The notes: a model not told the origin generated them from the letters alone. A stretch of DNA of 37,882 nt from Bacteroidota bacterium (GCA_023429825.1 JAEZDC010000133.1:1-37882); one strand, 5' to 3'; shown: positions 1-8,686, counted from the first letter of the stretch. Translations and numbers: made by a program.

Positions 1-2208
1 ACCATCGTGTTGATCGTGTTCTTCAAGTCGAGGATCTCACCTTTTACGTCGATCGTTACTTTTTTAGACAAGTCACCCGATGCCACCGCTTTCGTTACCT
101 CGGCGATGTTACGCACCTGTGCGGTAAGGTTAGCGGTCATCTGGTTTACTGAGTCAGTCAGATCCTTCCATGTACCAGCGACACCCGGTACGAAGGCCTG
201 GCCACCGAGTTTACCATCGGTACCCACCTCTCTCGCTACCCTCGTTACCTCCGAAGCGAAGGCACGAAGCTGATCCACCATCGTGTTCAGTGTTTCTTTA
301 AGTTGTAATATCTCACCACGTACGTCCACCGTGATCTTACGGCTCATATCACCGTTAGCCACCGCAATGGCCACCTCGGCGATGTTACGCACCTGGCCTG
401 TAAGGTTCGATGCCATCTGGTTTACGGAGTCGGTCAAATCCTTCCATGTACCCGCAACTCCCGGTACGTGTGCCTGTCCACCAAGCTTACCTTCCGTACC
501 TACCTCTCTCGCCACCCTCGTTACCTCTGATGCGAAGGCACGGAGCTGCTCCACCATCGTGTTAATTGTGTTTTTCAATTCGAGGATCTCACCTTTTACG
601 TCCACCTCGATCTTTCTTGATAAGTCACCGTTAGCAACGGCCGTTGTTACTTCCGCAATGTTCCTTACCTGTGATGTAAGGTTGGAAGCCATTTTATTTA
701 CTGAGTCTGTTAAGTCTTTCCATAGTCCTTCCACACCTGGTACATCTGCCTGTCCACCGAGTTTACCTTCAGAACCTACTTCTCTCGCCACACGGAATAC
801 CTCCGAACCGAATGAATTGAGCTGATCCTCCATCGTGTTGATCGTGTTTTTCAACTCGAGGATCTCTCCTTTTACGTCCACCGTAATTTTTCTTGAGAGG
901 TCTCCTTTCGCCACCGCTGTCGTCACCTCCGCGATGTTACGCACCTGGCCCGTAAGGTTCGACGCCATCTGGTTTACTGAGTCGGTCAAATCCTTCCATG
1001 TACCAGCGACACCCTGTACCTCTGCCTGTCCACCGAGTTTACCTTCCGTACCTACCTCTCTCGCTACCCTCGTTACCTCGAAGGCGAATGAGTTGAGCTG
1101 ATCCACCATCGTGTTGATCGTATTCTTCAACTCGAGGATCTCACCTTGTACGTTCACCGTGATCTTTTTAGAAAGGTCACCGTTCGCCACCGCTGTCGTT
1201 ACCTCGGCGATATTACGCACCTGTGCGGTAAGGTTACCCGCCATGTTATTTACTGAATCCGTCAAATCTTTCCATGTACCTCCCACACCCTGCACTTTCG
1301 CCTGTCCACCAAGCTTTCCTTCCGTACCCACCTCCAGGGCTACCCTCGTTACCTCGGATGCGAATGAGTTGAGCTGATCCACCATCGTGTTGATCGTGTT
1401 CTTCAACTCAAGGATCTCTCCTTTTACGTCCACCGTGATCTTTCTACTCAAGTCACCTCTCGCCACCGCCGTTGTTACCTCGGCGATGTTACGCACCTGT
1501 CCGGTTAGGTTACTCGCCATCTGGTTTACCGAGTCGGTCAAGTCTTTCCATACACCACCTACTCCTTTTACCGTAGCCTGACCACCTAGTTTACCTTCCG
1601 AACCTACCTCTCTCGCCACCCTCGTTACCTCTGCGGAGAACGAGTTCAACTGATCCACCATGGTATTGATCGTATTCTTCAACTCAAGGATCTCTCCTTT
1701 TACGTCCACCGTAATTTTTCTTGATAAATCACCTCTCGCCACCGCCGTTGTTACCTCGGCGATGTTACGCACCTGGCCCGTAAGGTTCGATGCCATCTGG
1801 TTTACTGAGTCAGTCAAATCTTTCCATGTACCTGCAACACCCGGTACCTCTGCTTGTCCACCAAGCTTTCCTTCGGTACCTACCTCTCTCGCCACCCTCG
1901 TTACTTCTGATGAGAATGAGTTGAGCTGATCCACCATCGTATTGATCGTGTTCTTTAACTCAAGGATCTCACCCTGTACGTCCACCGTAATTTTTTTAGA
2001 GAGGTTACCGTTTGCCACCGCTGTGGTCACCTCCGCGATATTTCTCACCTGTGCGGTAAGATTACCCGCCATCTGGTTTACAGAGTCAGTTAAGTCTTTC
2101 CATACACCTGCAACACCTTTTACTCTTGCCTGACCACCCAACTTACCTTCCGATCCCACCTCTCTCGCCACACGGGTTACCTCCATTGAGAAGAGATTCA
2201 ACTGCTTC
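1..2208 (-). repeat. Eight tandem 276-bp units encoding HAMP repeats
   Basis: The phrase ACCATCG (or a close variant) recurs at 1, 277, 553, 829, 1105, 1381, 1657, 1933 and, diverged, 2209. This is an exact 276-bp period with no length change across eight units. The units are strongly alike at the DNA level, including many identical third codon positions, which suggests recent duplication or gene conversion. The array probably continues left of the window. Confidence 0.93.
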
Positions 2209-2786
2209 ACCATGTCGTTTACCTCGCGGGCAATACGGGCAAATTCCCCTTGCAATCTGTGTTCACCAATCTGCAACGGCATCTCCTGGCTCAGGTTTCC
2301 TTTCGCCACCGAACTGATAACGTGTGCTATCTCGATGGTAGGATGTACCAGGTTAGAGATCAAACCGTTTATCGCATCCACACCAGCACTCCATGCACCA
2401 CGTGCTGTTTTAGGAAGTTCCACACGATGCGTAAGATTACCTTCTTTACCGATGGTACGTCCTGCATTGGTCAACTCGGTCATCAATATTTCGTTAAGAG
2501 AAATGATCTCATTCAACTCGTCACATATCTTTCCTTCAATACCGAGATAATGAACCGGCATCCTTACTTTGAAATTACCATGACGTACTTCTGAAAGCAC
2601 TCTTAGCAATTCTTTTTGATCTAAACCCCCGTTGTCCGAATTCCTCGAAGTGGGGTTTTGGGGCGTGATGTGTGGAATTTCTTGCATAAAATTTTCAGTT
2701 GGTGCTAAAGATTTTGCGATTTCTGGTGAAATAGGAGCATTAGCTTCCTCTACGGAGCCATTGGTTTTGCCTCTTTTTTTCATCAT
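1..2786 (-). CDS. Poly-HAMP signalling protein (probable hybrid histidine kinase), N-terminal part
   Basis: The reading frame is open on the minus strand from ATG at 2786 (a second ATG follows at 2783) to the window edge, giving 928 codons without a stop. Residues 1-60 are polar and probably disordered. After them come divergent HAMP-like segments (GNFKVRMPVHYLG, GNLTHRVELPKTARG, GNLSQEMPLQIG), then eight near-identical 92-residue units. Each unit carries the motifs VTRVAREVGSEGKLGG, GVWKDLTDSVNQMA, NLTAQVRNIAEV, ANGNLSKKITVDVQGEI and NTINTMVDQL. This is the poly-HAMP layout of Nik1/Os-1-like group III hybrid kinases, where HAMP pairs are stacked ahead of GAF, HisKA, HATPase and REC domains. 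Those catalytic domains would lie beyond the left edge, so kinase activity is inferred. No signal peptide or membrane helix is visible, which suggests a cytoplasmic protein. It is divergent from a single-domain response regulator, a plausible partner. Confidence 0.88.
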   Translation of the reverse strand, partial: MMKKRGKTNGSVEEANAPISPEIAKSLAPTENFMQEIPHITPQNPTSRNSDNGGLDQKELLRVLSEVRHGNFKVRMPVHYLGIEGKICDELNEIISLNEILMTELTNAGRTIGKEGNLTHRVELPKTARGAWSAGVDAINGLISNLVHPTIEIAHVISSVAKGNLSQEMPLQIGEHRLQGEFARIAREVNDMVKQLNLFSMEVTRVAREVGSEGKLGGQARVKGVAGVWKDLTDSVNQMAGNLTAQVRNIAEVTTAVANGNLSKKITVDVQGEILELKNTINTMVDQLNSFSSEVTRVAREVGTEGKLGGQAEVPGVAGTWKDLTDSVNQMASNLTGQVRNIAEVTTAVARGDLSRKITVDVKGEILELKNTINTMVDQLNSFSAEVTRVAREVGSEGKLGGQATVKGVGGVWKDLTDSVNQMASNLTGQVRNIAEVTTAVARGDLSRKITVDVKGEILELKNTINTMVDQLNSFASEVTRVALEVGTEGKLGGQAKVQGVGGTWKDLTDSVNNMAGNLTAQVRNIAEVTTAVANGDLSKKITVNVQGEILELKNTINTMVDQLNSFAFEVTRVAREVGTEGKLGGQAEVQGVAGTWKDLTDSVNQMASNLTGQVRNIAEVTTAVAKGDLSRKITVDVKGEILELKNTINTMEDQLNSFGSEVFRVAREVGSEGKLGGQADVPGVEGLWKDLTDSVNKMASNLTSQVRNIAEVTTAVANGDLSRKIEVDVKGEILELKNTINTMVEQLRAFASEVTRVAREVGTEGKLGGQAHVPGVAGTWKDLTDSVNQMASNLTGQVRNIAEVAIAVANGDMSRKITVDVRGEILQLKETLNTMVDQLRAFASEVTRVAREVGTDGKLGGQAFVPGVAGTWKDLTDSVNQMTANLTAQVRNIAEVTKAVASGDLSKKVTIDVKGEILDLKNTINTM

Positions 2787-2917
2787 TATAAGTGTGTTAG
2801 GTGATTGGGGAATCTGATTTTGGAAGAAGTAATTGTGCAAATTGTGTGCTAACCGCCACAACTATTACTGCTGATTATTTTTACAATAGAATGAAGTTTT
2901 ACAACAACTTATAATTT

Positions 2918-2925
2918 TACATTTG
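2918..2925 (+). promoter_or_regulatory. Putative -7 promoter element (TACATTTG) of the response regulator
   Basis: TACATTTG matches the Bacteroidota -7 consensus TAnnTTTG and lies 16 bases before ATG 2942. A transcript starting about 7 bases downstream would begin near 2932, after the possible TTG start at 2930, which favours the ATG. No clear -33 TTG is present at the expected spacing. Confidence 0.5.
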
Positions 2926-2941
2926 GCTATTGGAAAACGAA

Positions 2942-3367
2942 ATGGATACATATACACAAGGCGAATATGTATTAATTGCTGAAGATGATACTGACGACCA
3001 GGAAATGCTGATGGAAGCGTTAAAAGAAGTTGATCCTGGTTTTCAGTTTCGTGTAGCCAGCAGTGGCAGTAAAGCGATTAAAATGTTCCAGGCGTTAGCA
3101 AGTGATGATCTGCCCTGCATGATAATTCTCGATTATAATCTACCAGAACTCAGCGGAGCCGAAGTATTGGCCAAACTGAATGAACTTCCTCATTTAAAGA
3201 ACATCACTAAAGTAGTTTGGAGCACCTCAGGCTCTCCCGTATATGAAAAAAGGTGTTATGAGCTGGGAGCAGATTATTACGCGGTGAAGCCAATTGGCTT
3301 AGCTGAAATGAAAGCCATTGCCAGGAAAATGGTTGATCTCTGCTTAACCAAGGGAGCGAATGAATAA
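2942..3367 (+). CDS. Single-domain response regulator (CheY/Rcp1-like receiver)
   Basis: This 141-residue protein is almost entirely a receiver domain. It has the acidic pocket AEDD (D15, D16), the probable phospho-acceptor D64 in IILDYNLPELSG, the switch S/T at WSTSG (T95) and the conserved K116 in AVKP. The DDTDDQ start and lack of an output domain match the Rcp1-like receivers common in Bacteroidota, which relay phosphate between kinases. An in-frame TTG at 2930 would add four residues (MENE), but the -7 element at 2918-2925 makes ATG 2942 more likely. The gene is divergent from the poly-HAMP protein. Partnership is inferred from position only. Confidence 0.9.
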   Translation: MDTYTQGEYVLIAEDDTDDQEMLMEALKEVDPGFQFRVASSGSKAIKMFQALASDDLPCMIILDYNLPELSGAEVLAKLNELPHLKNITKVVWSTSGSPVYEKRCYELGADYYAVKPIGLAEMKAIARKMVDLCLTKGANE

Positions 3368-3433
3368 ACCTAACTGTTTCCTTTTTATAAGATTGTTTGG
3401 ATGTTCTGCGTCTTCGAAGATACATTTTAGGTC

Positions 3434-3667
3434 CTTCGATGGAACAGTGTGAGTCTTCGAAGGACTAGTATGGGTCTTCCTATGGAACAGTATGACTCTT
3501 CTAAGGATTAGTGTGGGTCTTCCTATGGAACAGTATAGGTCTTCGAAGGCTCAGTGTGGGTCTTCTGATGGAACAGTATGGGTCTTCGAAGGAACAATGT
3601 GAGTCTTCGAAGGACCAAAATGACCCTTCGCAGGATCAGTGTCAGTCTTCCTATGGAACAATCTGCT
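3434..3667 (+). repeat. Intergenic 21/22-bp tandem array (11 units)
   Basis: Eleven units start with CTTCCTATGG, CTTCGAAGGA or close variants and end in AGTRTGRGT-like sequence. From unit 3 to 8, 22-bp CTTCCTATGG/CTTCTGATGG units alternate with 21-bp CTTCGAAGG/CTTCTAAGG units, giving a 43-bp higher-order period. The array fills the gap between the response regulator and the PAP2 gene (3368-3684), which otherwise holds nothing I recognise. Mixed 21- and 22-bp units break any long reading frame, so I do not treat it as coding. Confidence 0.85.
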
Positions 3668-3684
3668 CTTCCCTACGCCTTGTC

Positions 3685-4293
3685 CTACGATAAACCTGAA
3701 GTGAGTGCGACCTTTTTATTGCTGTGATACACATATGCTATTCCCCAACCAATGAGTGTTCCCAGTATCCCTCCGCCGATCACATCAGCAGGATAATGTA
3801 CGCCCACATATACCTGTGCATAGCAAATAGACACAGCCCAGAAAATGAAAAGCCATTTCCATTTCTTTAAATAGTCCTTCAAAGTGATGAAAATAAAAAC
3901 TGCAGATGCAAAATGGTTGACCGCATGTGAGGATGTGAAACTTCCGCTCTTAGGACAATAGTTTACAAAAAACCGTAGATGGTCGAGTAGGTCAGGATTG
4001 CGGCATGGCCTTAACCTACCTACTGCTTCCTTGATAAGATTACTGCTGAGTTGATCGCTGATAGCTGCGGTAAGGATCAGGCAAAGTATCCACCACCATG
4101 ATCTTTTACCAAAATTCATCAGCATATAAATGAAAAGGAAAAGGTAAAGTGGTATCCAGAATTGCGCCTGCCGCCACAAAGGAAAAACAGTGTCGAAAAA
4201 AGGATTATTCCAATCACTGTTGATCTTCAGTAATAACCATGTATCAAATTCGAGCAATCTATCGAGCAGCCCGTCTTTCAACAGCAAAGGCAT
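3685..4293 (-). CDS. PAP2-family membrane phosphatase
   Basis: This 202-residue integral membrane protein has several hydrophobic helices and the phosphatidic acid phosphatase type 2 signature. C1 is KEAVGRLRP, C2 is SGSFTSSHA with the catalytic-site His, and C3 is AQVYVGVHYPADV with the conserved His and Asp. The usual SR pair opening motif C3 reads AQ here. The family removes phosphate from lipid phosphates such as undecaprenyl pyrophosphate, phosphatidic acid or lipid A. The substrate cannot be told from sequence. The gene ends next to the 21-bp array and is divergent from the LtaS-like pair, so an envelope role is plausible. Confidence 0.88.
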   Translation of the reverse strand: MPLLLKDGLLDRLLEFDTWLLLKINSDWNNPFFDTVFPLWRQAQFWIPLYLFLFIYMLMNFGKRSWWWILCLILTAAISDQLSSNLIKEAVGRLRPCRNPDLLDHLRFFVNYCPKSGSFTSSHAVNHFASAVFIFITLKDYLKKWKWLFIFWAVSICYAQVYVGVHYPADVIGGGILGTLIGWGIAYVYHSNKKVALTSGLS

Positions 4294-4351
4294 CTGCTTA
4301 AAGTTTGATTATAGAGCGACCGTAACTTATTATAACTCTATGGTATATTAG

Positions 4352-4359
4352 TATTTTTG
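4352..4359 (+). promoter_or_regulatory. Putative -7 promoter element (TATTTTTG)
   Basis: TATTTTTG matches TAnnTTTG and continues as TTTTTGCCGCCCCC straight into ATG 4368. The implied leader is only a few bases long. Confidence 0.55.
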
Positions 4360-4367
4360 CCGCCCCC

Positions 4368-6347
4368 ATGAACAAATTGAAAGTGCCAAGATACATACAA
4401 TGGATAAGCATCACCGGCTTAATTTTTTTGTTGCTGATGTCTTTGCTCAGGTTAGCTCTTATCTGGATCTTTCCCTCGCCTGTAAATTCTTTTTCTGAAT
4501 TGTTACCTGCATTGGGTTTGGGTATCCGTTACGATCTCAGAATTGTTTGTATTGCAGCATTGGTGATATTTCTGCTGGGTAGTTTATCCTTTTTACATCC
4601 ATTAAATAAAAAAGCAGGAAGAAGAGTAAGCCTGGCATTATGGGGAATATTCATTCTATTAATGGTTTTCTTTTATGTGATCGATTATACTAACTACGCA
4701 TACTTATCACAAAGAATGAATGCGAACCTTCTGAATTACTTGGAAGACACCAGCATTTCATTAAAGATGATGTGGGAGAGTTATCCTGTGATCTGGTTGG
4801 TGATCGGGATGTTGGTAACCGTGTTCTTGTTGCTCTGGATGGTTAAAGCAACATACAATTTTGTTTTATCCAGGAGATGCAATGTTACCAAGGGTAGCAG
4901 GATCGGATGGAGTATTGCTTTCTTCTTACTCTTAGCCGTGGGCATTTTTGGAAGAGTAGGACAATTTCCTTTACGATGGAGCGATGCCTATACTTTGAAG
5001 AGCGATTATGCCGCTAATGTTGCATTGAATCCTTTTCAATCTTTTTTCAGTTCATTGAAATTTCGCCACTCTACCTATGAGGCAGCCAAAGTGAAAGAAG
5101 GTTATAGCTGGATGGCGAGTTATTTAGGCGTTAATAATATTGACAGCAACCAGTTATCATTTGAGAGACAAGTTGCAGGAAATACCTCTGGCACTAGCCC
5201 CCAGAATATAGTGTTGGTGATCTGCGAATCATTTAGCATGTATAAAAGTTCAATGGTGAATAATCCTTTGAACACAACACCCTTCTTCAATCAATTAAGT
5301 AAAGAAGGTATTTTCTTCGAGAGATGTTTCACTCCAACCTACGGAACAGCAAGAGGGGTTTGGGCAACGATCACCGGAGTACCTGATGTATCACTTACAA
5401 AAACTGCGAGCAGAAATCCAGCTGCGGTTGATCAGAAAACGATCATCAATTCATTTACTGATAAAGAGAAGTTTTACTTTTTAGGTGGAAGTACCAGCTG
5501 GGCAAATATTCGGGGATTACTAACGAATAATATCGATGGACTGCATTTGTATGAAGAGGGTGATTATAAAGCGGCTAAGATCGATGTGTGGGGCATCAGT
5601 GATAAGAACCTTTTTCTCGAAGCCAACAAAGTTTTGGCGCAGCAAACAAAACCTTTTTTCGCAGTGATCCAAACAGCCGATAATCATCGTCCGTATACTA
5701 TTCCTGAAGAAGACCTGGATGAATTCAAAAAACAAACAGTTCCGCAAAAGACATTAGAACAAAACGGTTTTGGAAGTGTAGATGAGTACAATGCATTTCG
5801 TTATACTGATTTTACTTTCCAAAAATTCATTGAAGCTGCGAAACAGGAAAAGTATTTTGAAAACACTTTGTTCGTTTTTGTAGGAGATCATGGAATAAGA
5901 GGTGATGCCGGCCAATTGTTACCAAGAAGTTATTCTGACCAGGGATTAACTGCCGTGCATGTACCGTTGCTGTTCTATTATCCTAAAGGCTTGCAACCAG
6001 AGTGGAGAAAGGATATCGCATCTCAACTGGATATTTTGCCAACTATCGCAGGGATTGCAACGACATCATACACAAATAATAGTTTGGGAAGAAATCTTTT
6101 GGCCGCATCAAATGAAAAATATGCGTTTGTATTTGATCCTGACATAAAACAAATTGGTGTAGTGGACAGCCAGTATTATTATAGTTATAAACTGGGATCA
6201 CGTCATGAATCATTTTCATCGGTTATTGATGATCGTAGAATAAAAGTGGGAGAAAATACTTTGCAGGAGTACAGAAAGAAAGCAAACGCTTTTTATGAAT
6301 CCGCCAGGTATCTACTGTTGAATAATAAAAAGCAAAAAAACAAATAG
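4368..6347 (+). CDS. LTA synthase / sulfatase-family membrane enzyme (first copy)
   Basis: The 659-residue protein has about five N-terminal membrane helices (roughly residues 10-210) and a C-terminal extracytoplasmic alkaline-phosphatase-superfamily domain. Metal and active-site motifs are visible: NIVLVICESF with E287, YGTARG with probable nucleophile T327, QTADNHRPYTIP, and FVGDHGIRGD with D507 and H508. LtaS-like enzymes transfer phosphoglycerol, phosphoethanolamine or similar groups onto envelope polymers or lipids. In diderm Bacteroidota the substrate is unknown, and the gene is often annotated simply as sulfatase. A paralog of exactly the same length follows after 2 bases, so the two are probably co-transcribed. 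Confidence 0.88.
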   Translation: MNKLKVPRYIQWISITGLIFLLLMSLLRLALIWIFPSPVNSFSELLPALGLGIRYDLRIVCIAALVIFLLGSLSFLHPLNKKAGRRVSLALWGIFILLMVFFYVIDYTNYAYLSQRMNANLLNYLEDTSISLKMMWESYPVIWLVIGMLVTVFLLLWMVKATYNFVLSRRCNVTKGSRIGWSIAFFLLLAVGIFGRVGQFPLRWSDAYTLKSDYAANVALNPFQSFFSSLKFRHSTYEAAKVKEGYSWMASYLGVNNIDSNQLSFERQVAGNTSGTSPQNIVLVICESFSMYKSSMVNNPLNTTPFFNQLSKEGIFFERCFTPTYGTARGVWATITGVPDVSLTKTASRNPAAVDQKTIINSFTDKEKFYFLGGSTSWANIRGLLTNNIDGLHLYEEGDYKAAKIDVWGISDKNLFLEANKVLAQQTKPFFAVIQTADNHRPYTIPEEDLDEFKKQTVPQKTLEQNGFGSVDEYNAFRYTDFTFQKFIEAAKQEKYFENTLFVFVGDHGIRGDAGQLLPRSYSDQGLTAVHVPLLFYYPKGLQPEWRKDIASQLDILPTIAGIATTSYTNNSLGRNLLAASNEKYAFVFDPDIKQIGVVDSQYYYSYKLGSRHESFSSVIDDRRIKVGENTLQEYRKKANAFYESARYLLLNNKKQKNK

Positions 6348-6349
6348 TC

Positions 6350-8329
6350 ATGCTGATCAGGTGGAGAGTGCCGAAGACAATTCAATGGATAATGAAGCTA
6401 TTCTTCATTATGTTGCTGGTGTTTACTTTATTTCGCCTGTCAACTTATTTCGCTTTCAAACCTGAGCAGGTTTCCTTCATTGATGTAATTCCATCATTCA
6501 TACTTGGTGTGCTCTATGATATTCGATGGGTGTGTTTTATTCTTTTACCAATATTATTATTCAGCTATATACCTAGATTCTCTCCATACAGTTCTGCAAC
6601 TGCCAGCAAAATCTGGACGAGTTATCTCGCATTCATCACCTTCGTGGCTATATTTTTCTTTGGCGCTGATTATGGTCATTTCGCTTATGTAAGTACGAGG
6701 CTTAATGCCAGTGCGTTGAACTTTGCAGAAGATGCCAAGATATCTTTTGAAATGTTGTGGGAATCTTATCCCCTCTTCTGGATATTTCTCGGGCTGATGA
6801 TCGTGGGATATGTTTTTTATCGCATTTATCGAAATACACATCAAAAAGTAGAAAAAGTAAACAGCCAGTCAGAAGTCAATTATAGAAGAAACTGGTATTT
6901 ACTTGCCACATTTTTTATGGCGCTCGGTATCTATGGTAGTGTTTCTTCCAAGCCTTTAAAGTGGAATGATGCGTTTGCAATGAAAGATAATTTCAAGGCT
7001 TACCTGGCACTGAATCCATTACAGAACTTCTTCACTACACTTCGTTTTCGTAATCCTGAGGTAAAGGATCTGAAAGCACAGCATCATTTTGCATTGATGA
7101 AAGATTTCCTGCGAATTAATTCTGCAACTGAGGCCTCGTATTCCAGGTGGATAGATCCCGGAAGCCGATCACTTGAAAGTAAACCGAATATTGTATTGGT
7201 GATGTGCGAGTCTTTCAGCATGTATAAAAGTTCGATGAGTGGGAATCCTTTGAATACTACTCCATACTTCAATCAACTTGCTGAACAAGGTATTTTCTTT
7301 AATCGTTGCTTTACTCCCCATTTTGCAACAGCAAGAGGCGTCTTTGCAACTATCACAGGGATTCCTGATGTACAGCTCTCAAAATTTTCCAGCAGGAATG
7401 AACAAAGTCTTAAGCAACATACGATCATCAACAATTTTGAAGACTACGAAAAGTTTTACTTCTTAGGAGGAAGTAGCGAGTTCAATAATTTCAGAGGATT
7501 ACTTAATAACATCAAAGGGCTCAAACGATTTGAAGAAGGAAGTTTCTCTGCACCGAAAGTGAATGTATGGGGCATCAGTGACAAAGAATTGTTCTTGTCT
7601 GCTAATGACGTTTTCAAAAAACAACAAAAACCATTCTTTGCAATTATTCAAACTGCCGATAATCATCGTCCGTATACAATTCCTGAATCGGATAAAGACT
7701 TTTTAAAAAAAGAAGTACCTCAGGATACATTATTGAAATACGGTTTTCTTTCTTTAGATGAGTACCAGGCGTTTCGTTATTCGGATTATTGCTTTCAAAA
7801 ATTCATAGAAGCAGCGAAGCAGGAATCGTATTTTGATAATACAATTTTCGTCTTTGTAGGGGATCATGGCATAGCAGGAAATGCAAAGGCGGTTTATCCT
7901 GCTGTATGGACAGATCAAAGATTAAGTGACGAACACGTGCCATTATTATTTTATGCTCCTAAACTTTTATACCCACAGAAAAGAACAGAAGTAGTTTCAC
8001 AAATAGATGTATTACCAACAATAGCAGGTTTGATCCATCAACCATATCTCAACACAACACTTGGAAGAGATCTTCTCGATCCAAATAAAAAACAAAATGG
8101 CGCATTTGTTATTCACCATGATGAGGGCAAACTCAGCTGGATCACTGACTCGTTCTATTTCACAAAGAACATACGATTTGAACAGGAAATGATTTTCCCT
8201 TTAAATTCGGACAAACCGACCTGGACTGAAGCGCAGGAAGCAGAAATGAGAAGGCAAGCCTCTGTTCTAACCACTGCTTTTTATGAAACAGCTAAATGGA
8301 TGTTGGTAAATAACAAAAAAGAAAAGTAA
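6350..8329 (+). CDS. LTA synthase / sulfatase-family membrane enzyme (second copy)
   Basis: This is a 659-residue paralog of the preceding gene, with the same five-helix N-terminus and catalytic domain. Shared motifs include NIVLVMCESFSMYKSSM, FATARG with T327 at the same residue number as in copy one, QTADNHRPYTIP and FVGDHGIAGN (D505, H506). The catalytic domains are closely alike while the membrane halves have diverged more. That is expected if the two enzymes keep one chemistry but differ in partner or substrate. The ATG lies 2 bases after the previous stop, so translational coupling is likely. Confidence 0.88.
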   Translation: MLIRWRVPKTIQWIMKLFFIMLLVFTLFRLSTYFAFKPEQVSFIDVIPSFILGVLYDIRWVCFILLPILLFSYIPRFSPYSSATASKIWTSYLAFITFVAIFFFGADYGHFAYVSTRLNASALNFAEDAKISFEMLWESYPLFWIFLGLMIVGYVFYRIYRNTHQKVEKVNSQSEVNYRRNWYLLATFFMALGIYGSVSSKPLKWNDAFAMKDNFKAYLALNPLQNFFTTLRFRNPEVKDLKAQHHFALMKDFLRINSATEASYSRWIDPGSRSLESKPNIVLVMCESFSMYKSSMSGNPLNTTPYFNQLAEQGIFFNRCFTPHFATARGVFATITGIPDVQLSKFSSRNEQSLKQHTIINNFEDYEKFYFLGGSSEFNNFRGLLNNIKGLKRFEEGSFSAPKVNVWGISDKELFLSANDVFKKQQKPFFAIIQTADNHRPYTIPESDKDFLKKEVPQDTLLKYGFLSLDEYQAFRYSDYCFQKFIEAAKQESYFDNTIFVFVGDHGIAGNAKAVYPAVWTDQRLSDEHVPLLFYAPKLLYPQKRTEVVSQIDVLPTIAGLIHQPYLNTTLGRDLLDPNKKQNGAFVIHHDEGKLSWITDSFYFTKNIRFEQEMIFPLNSDKPTWTEAQEAEMRRQASVLTTAFYETAKWMLVNNKKEK

Positions 8330-8338
8330 ATTAGTTGT

Positions 8339-8686
8339 ATGAAAATGCTGCTTATAATACTTAGCTGTTGCATAGCAACTGTTGTTTCAGCACAACAAAT
8401 CAAGCCTGTAGTAAAGAGTTGGGAACAGATAAAGAAAGAAAAAGAATTCAAAGCGCTGATAAATTCAATTCAAAAGCGAAAAGAAATATCTGTAACGTAT
8501 AAAATCTCTCAGCAGAACCATATACCTAATGCTTTCAAAGGCGAATTTCCAGCGCCCGTTAAGATCGGAAATAACGGTAAAGGGTTCGATATATACCGTT
8601 TGCCTGTTGATCAAATGCCATTGTTAAAACCCGATAGCACACACGCTGTGATAATGCCTAATGCATTTAAAAAACTTAATGGATAA
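8339..8686 (+). CDS. Small secreted protein of unknown function
   Basis: The 115-residue protein starts with a clear signal peptide (MKMLLIILSCCIATVVSAQQ, probable cleavage after SAQ). The mature part of about 96 residues is basic and polar, with a helical stretch around WEQIKKEKEFKALINSIQKRKE and a C-terminal half containing FPAPVKIGNNGKGFDIYRLP. I recognise no family. It lies 9 bases after the second LtaS-like gene on the same strand, so it probably belongs to that transcript and acts in the periplasm. Its end overlaps the convergent methyltransferase by 11 bases. Confidence 0.75.
   Translation: MKMLLIILSCCIATVVSAQQIKPVVKSWEQIKKEKEFKALINSIQKRKEISVTYKISQQNHIPNAFKGEFPAPVKIGNNGKGFDIYRLPVDQMPLLKPDSTHAVIMPNAFKKLNG

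Noticed and set aside
7..2133. Series of plus-strand 63-180 residue frames at 276-bp intervals over the HAMP region
   Set aside because: They are antisense shadows of the minus-strand HAMP repeats; the minus frame carries the conserved motifs and runs 928 codons without a stop.
3434..3667. Possible CRISPR array
   Set aside because: Units are contiguous with no spacers, repeats are degenerate, and no cas genes are present. The same applies to 31958-32188.
3511..3693. 60-residue plus frame in the first tandem array
   Set aside because: The array mixes 21- and 22-bp units so the frame drifts, and the frame runs into the PAP2 gene end.
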